From: Lachnospiraceae bacterium
Lineage (GTDB): Bacteria > Bacillota > Clostridia > Lachnospirales > Lachnospiraceae
Assembly (NCBI GenBank): GCA_022510615.1
Contig: JAFLTC010000005.1
Coordinates: forward strand, 47,334 to 111,333
Length of the DNA stretch: 64,000 nt
Direction of reading: 5' to 3'
Shown: piece by piece, positions 62,933 to 64,000 of the stretch
Numbering within the stretch: position 1 is the stretch's first letter
How the letters are laid out: each line of letters opens with the position of its first letter
The notes under the pieces: generated by a model
What the model was told of the DNA's origin: nothing
The model's input: only the letters and a program-made list of their open reading frames with translations
Databases searched by the model: none
Translations under genes and position numbers: made by a program

Positions 62933-64000
62933 CTATTTTACAGTAATGGTTACTACTTTTTTTACACTCTTGTAATTTGCAGAGGCTTTCGCTGTTACTC
63001 TTACTTTATAAGTGCCTTTTTTTGCTCCTTTTTTCATTGTGACAACGCCCTTTTTGCTGACACGGATGTACTTAGAAGCCCCCTTCGTCACCTTATAGGT
63101 CACGGAAGTTTTATTTTTAGACGGCTTAATCTTAAACGTAGCTTTCTTCTTTTTCAGTTTTTTTGCTTTATACTTCTTCTTTGATACCTTCAATTTTAGT
63201 TTCTGAGAAGCTTTTTTTATCGTAAAGTTAACCGATGTCGAACCTGTGTAACCGGAATTATCCTTTGCCGTTATCGTAATAGTTGCTTTACCCGCATTTT
63301 TATTGTTTTTATAGCTTACTGTGTAATCTTTCCCTTCTGTTAAGATTCGCCCCGCTACTGTCACTGTCACAGCCGGAGTCTTTCTTTTGCCGTCATAGGT
63401 ATAGCTGGTTTTAGGATAATAGACGACCGCAGTGGAAAGATCTATTGTCTGCGGTTGTTCCGTTGTCTTGGGCGGAAACCCATCATACGGGTCGGAATAG
63501 GTCTTTATGGCAAAATTATCCAGAGTGGTCATATTACCGGTTGCTGCCAAATACCCCTGCGAAAAATCTTTCCAATCCACCCAATCGTATCCACCCGACT
63601 CATCCTCGCTCCCTAAAAAGCTTTCGCCCTTATGAATCACTCCCACTGAATAGAACGAATAAGACTTTGTTTCTTCGGGAAGACGTTCCCAGGATGTCTT
63701 GGAGGTTCCGCTGGCTGCCCCATACAGATATCTGCCATCCGATTCCTGTGTCACAACAACTGAATATGGTTCTCCCATACGAAAATGCTGCTCTGTTTTT
63801 AAATTTTCACGATGGTATCCGGCATATTCATACGTTTTCTTTATCGTTTCCAGAAGCGTACCATCCGTTGGTGATGTATAATTGTCATTGAGCCTGTAAA
63901 TCTCATATGTGATCTTAGCACCTGCTTTGGATGTTGTAGCGGCAACACAGCGCAAAGTCATATCTCCGTCTTCCGCATGGAATACATTTGCCTCGCTCAC
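62933..64000 (-). CDS. Secreted surface protein, C-terminal part (lectin-like and Ig-like domains)
   Basis: The frame is open through the right edge, so at least 355 C-terminal residues are present. About 1-95 resembles the lectin-like domain found after C1-family (papain) peptidases in Clostridia (NVFHAEDGDMTLRCVAATTS; AGYHRENLKTEQHFRMGEPY, SVVVTQ), so a cell-surface protease is a candidate. Then comes an Ig-like repeat (YTYDGKRKTPAVTVTVAGRI, EGKDYTVSYKNNKNAGKATI) and a very Lys-rich beta domain (about 265-355) ending TITVK, probably binding the anionic cell wall. No sortase motif. The peptidase part lies outside the window. Confidence 0.75.
   Translation of the reverse strand: MSEANVFHAEDGDMTLRCVAATTSKAGAKITYEIYRLNDNYTSPTDGTLLETIKKTYEYAGYHRENLKTEQHFRMGEPYSVVVTQESDGRYLYGAASGTSKTSWERLPEETKSYSFYSVGVIHKGESFLGSEDESGGYDWVDWKDFSQGYLAATGNMTTLDNFAIKTYSDPYDGFPPKTTEQPQTIDLSTAVVYYPKTSYTYDGKRKTPAVTVTVAGRILTEGKDYTVSYKNNKNAGKATITITAKDNSGYTGSTSVNFTIKKASQKLKLKVSKKKYKAKKLKKKKATFKIKPSKNKTSVTYKVTKGASKYIRVSKKGVVTMKKGAKKGTYKVRVTAKASANYKSVKKVVTITVK

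Noticed and set aside
1..64000. CRISPR array, insertion sequences, tRNA or rRNA genes
   Set aside because: No regularly spaced repeats, transposase-like proteins, cloverleaf or rRNA-like sequences were recognised by eye; tRNAscan and an IS search would be the decisive checks.

Overview
The window looks like a chromosomal segment from a motile, spore-forming, plant-fibre-degrading Firmicute, most likely a Lachnospiraceae member close to Roseburia, Agathobacter or Butyrivibrio. This rests on a Bacillus/Clostridium-type codY-fla operon, the sporulation genes spoIIGA, sigE and sigG, a GH43/GH67/GH3 xylan locus, strong AGGAGG ribosome binding sites and intact genes with moderate GC. I cannot fix the species. 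No rRNA, tRNA, CRISPR array, insertion sequence or phage gene was seen.

Layout, left to right. (1) 1-14.6 kb: a minus-strand flagellar operon, in transcription order flgB, flgC, fliE, fliF, fliG, fliH, fliI, fliJ, a MotE/YlxF-like gene, fliK, flgD, a TIGR02530-type gene, flgE, flbD, motA, motB, fliL and fliM (cut by the left edge). (2) 14.7-21.2 kb: upstream of it, codY, topA, dprA, comM/yifB, nrdR and ylmC, all minus strand. (3) 21.3-22.1 kb: sigG on the plus strand, 3' end overlapping uxuB. (4) 22.1-44.1 kb: a glucuronoxylan island. On the minus strand run a binding protein fused to sugar-binding-like domains, two permeases, a beta-propeller/TPR membrane protein, a Yip1 membrane protein, a DUF5696-type lipoprotein, two more permeases, a lipoprotein binding protein, a GH3 beta-xylosidase, a GH67 alpha-glucuronidase, uxuA and uxuB. 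A GH43 xylosidase diverges on the plus strand. (5) 44.3-45.9 kb: sigE and spoIIGA under a Spo0A-type promoter. (6) 46-50.7 kb: a cyclophilin, miaB, an HtrA protease and pheA. (7) 50.7-55.8 kb: folate genes (folBK, folP, folE, folC), ybaK and a lipoprotein. (8) 55.9-62.8 kb: a leuB-ilvD-ilvB-serC-serA operon with a clear promoter and terminator. (9) 62.9-64 kb: the C-terminal part of a secreted surface protein.

How the parts fit. The island encodes a complete intracellular route. Two importers, both lacking an ATPase here, would bring in xylo- and aldouronic oligosaccharides. GH67 removes (methyl)glucuronic acid, GH3 and GH43 release xylose or arabinose, and UxuB and UxuA take fructuronate through mannonate to 2-keto-3-deoxygluconate. 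The most novel part is the propeller/TPR, Yip1 and DUF5696 trio between the two importers; its function is unknown. The island sits between sigE and sigG, which are adjacent in many spore formers. Its edges are a 139-bp nested palindrome on the sigE side and overlapping 3' ends on the sigG side.

Regulatory signals read directly include sigma-A-like promoters before codY, topA, comM, nrdR, GH43, ppiB, folE, the DUF5104-like lipoprotein gene and leuB, a 21-bp-spaced spoIIG promoter with Spo0A boxes, hairpins on both sides of flgE, and a pseudoknot-capable leader before ppiB.
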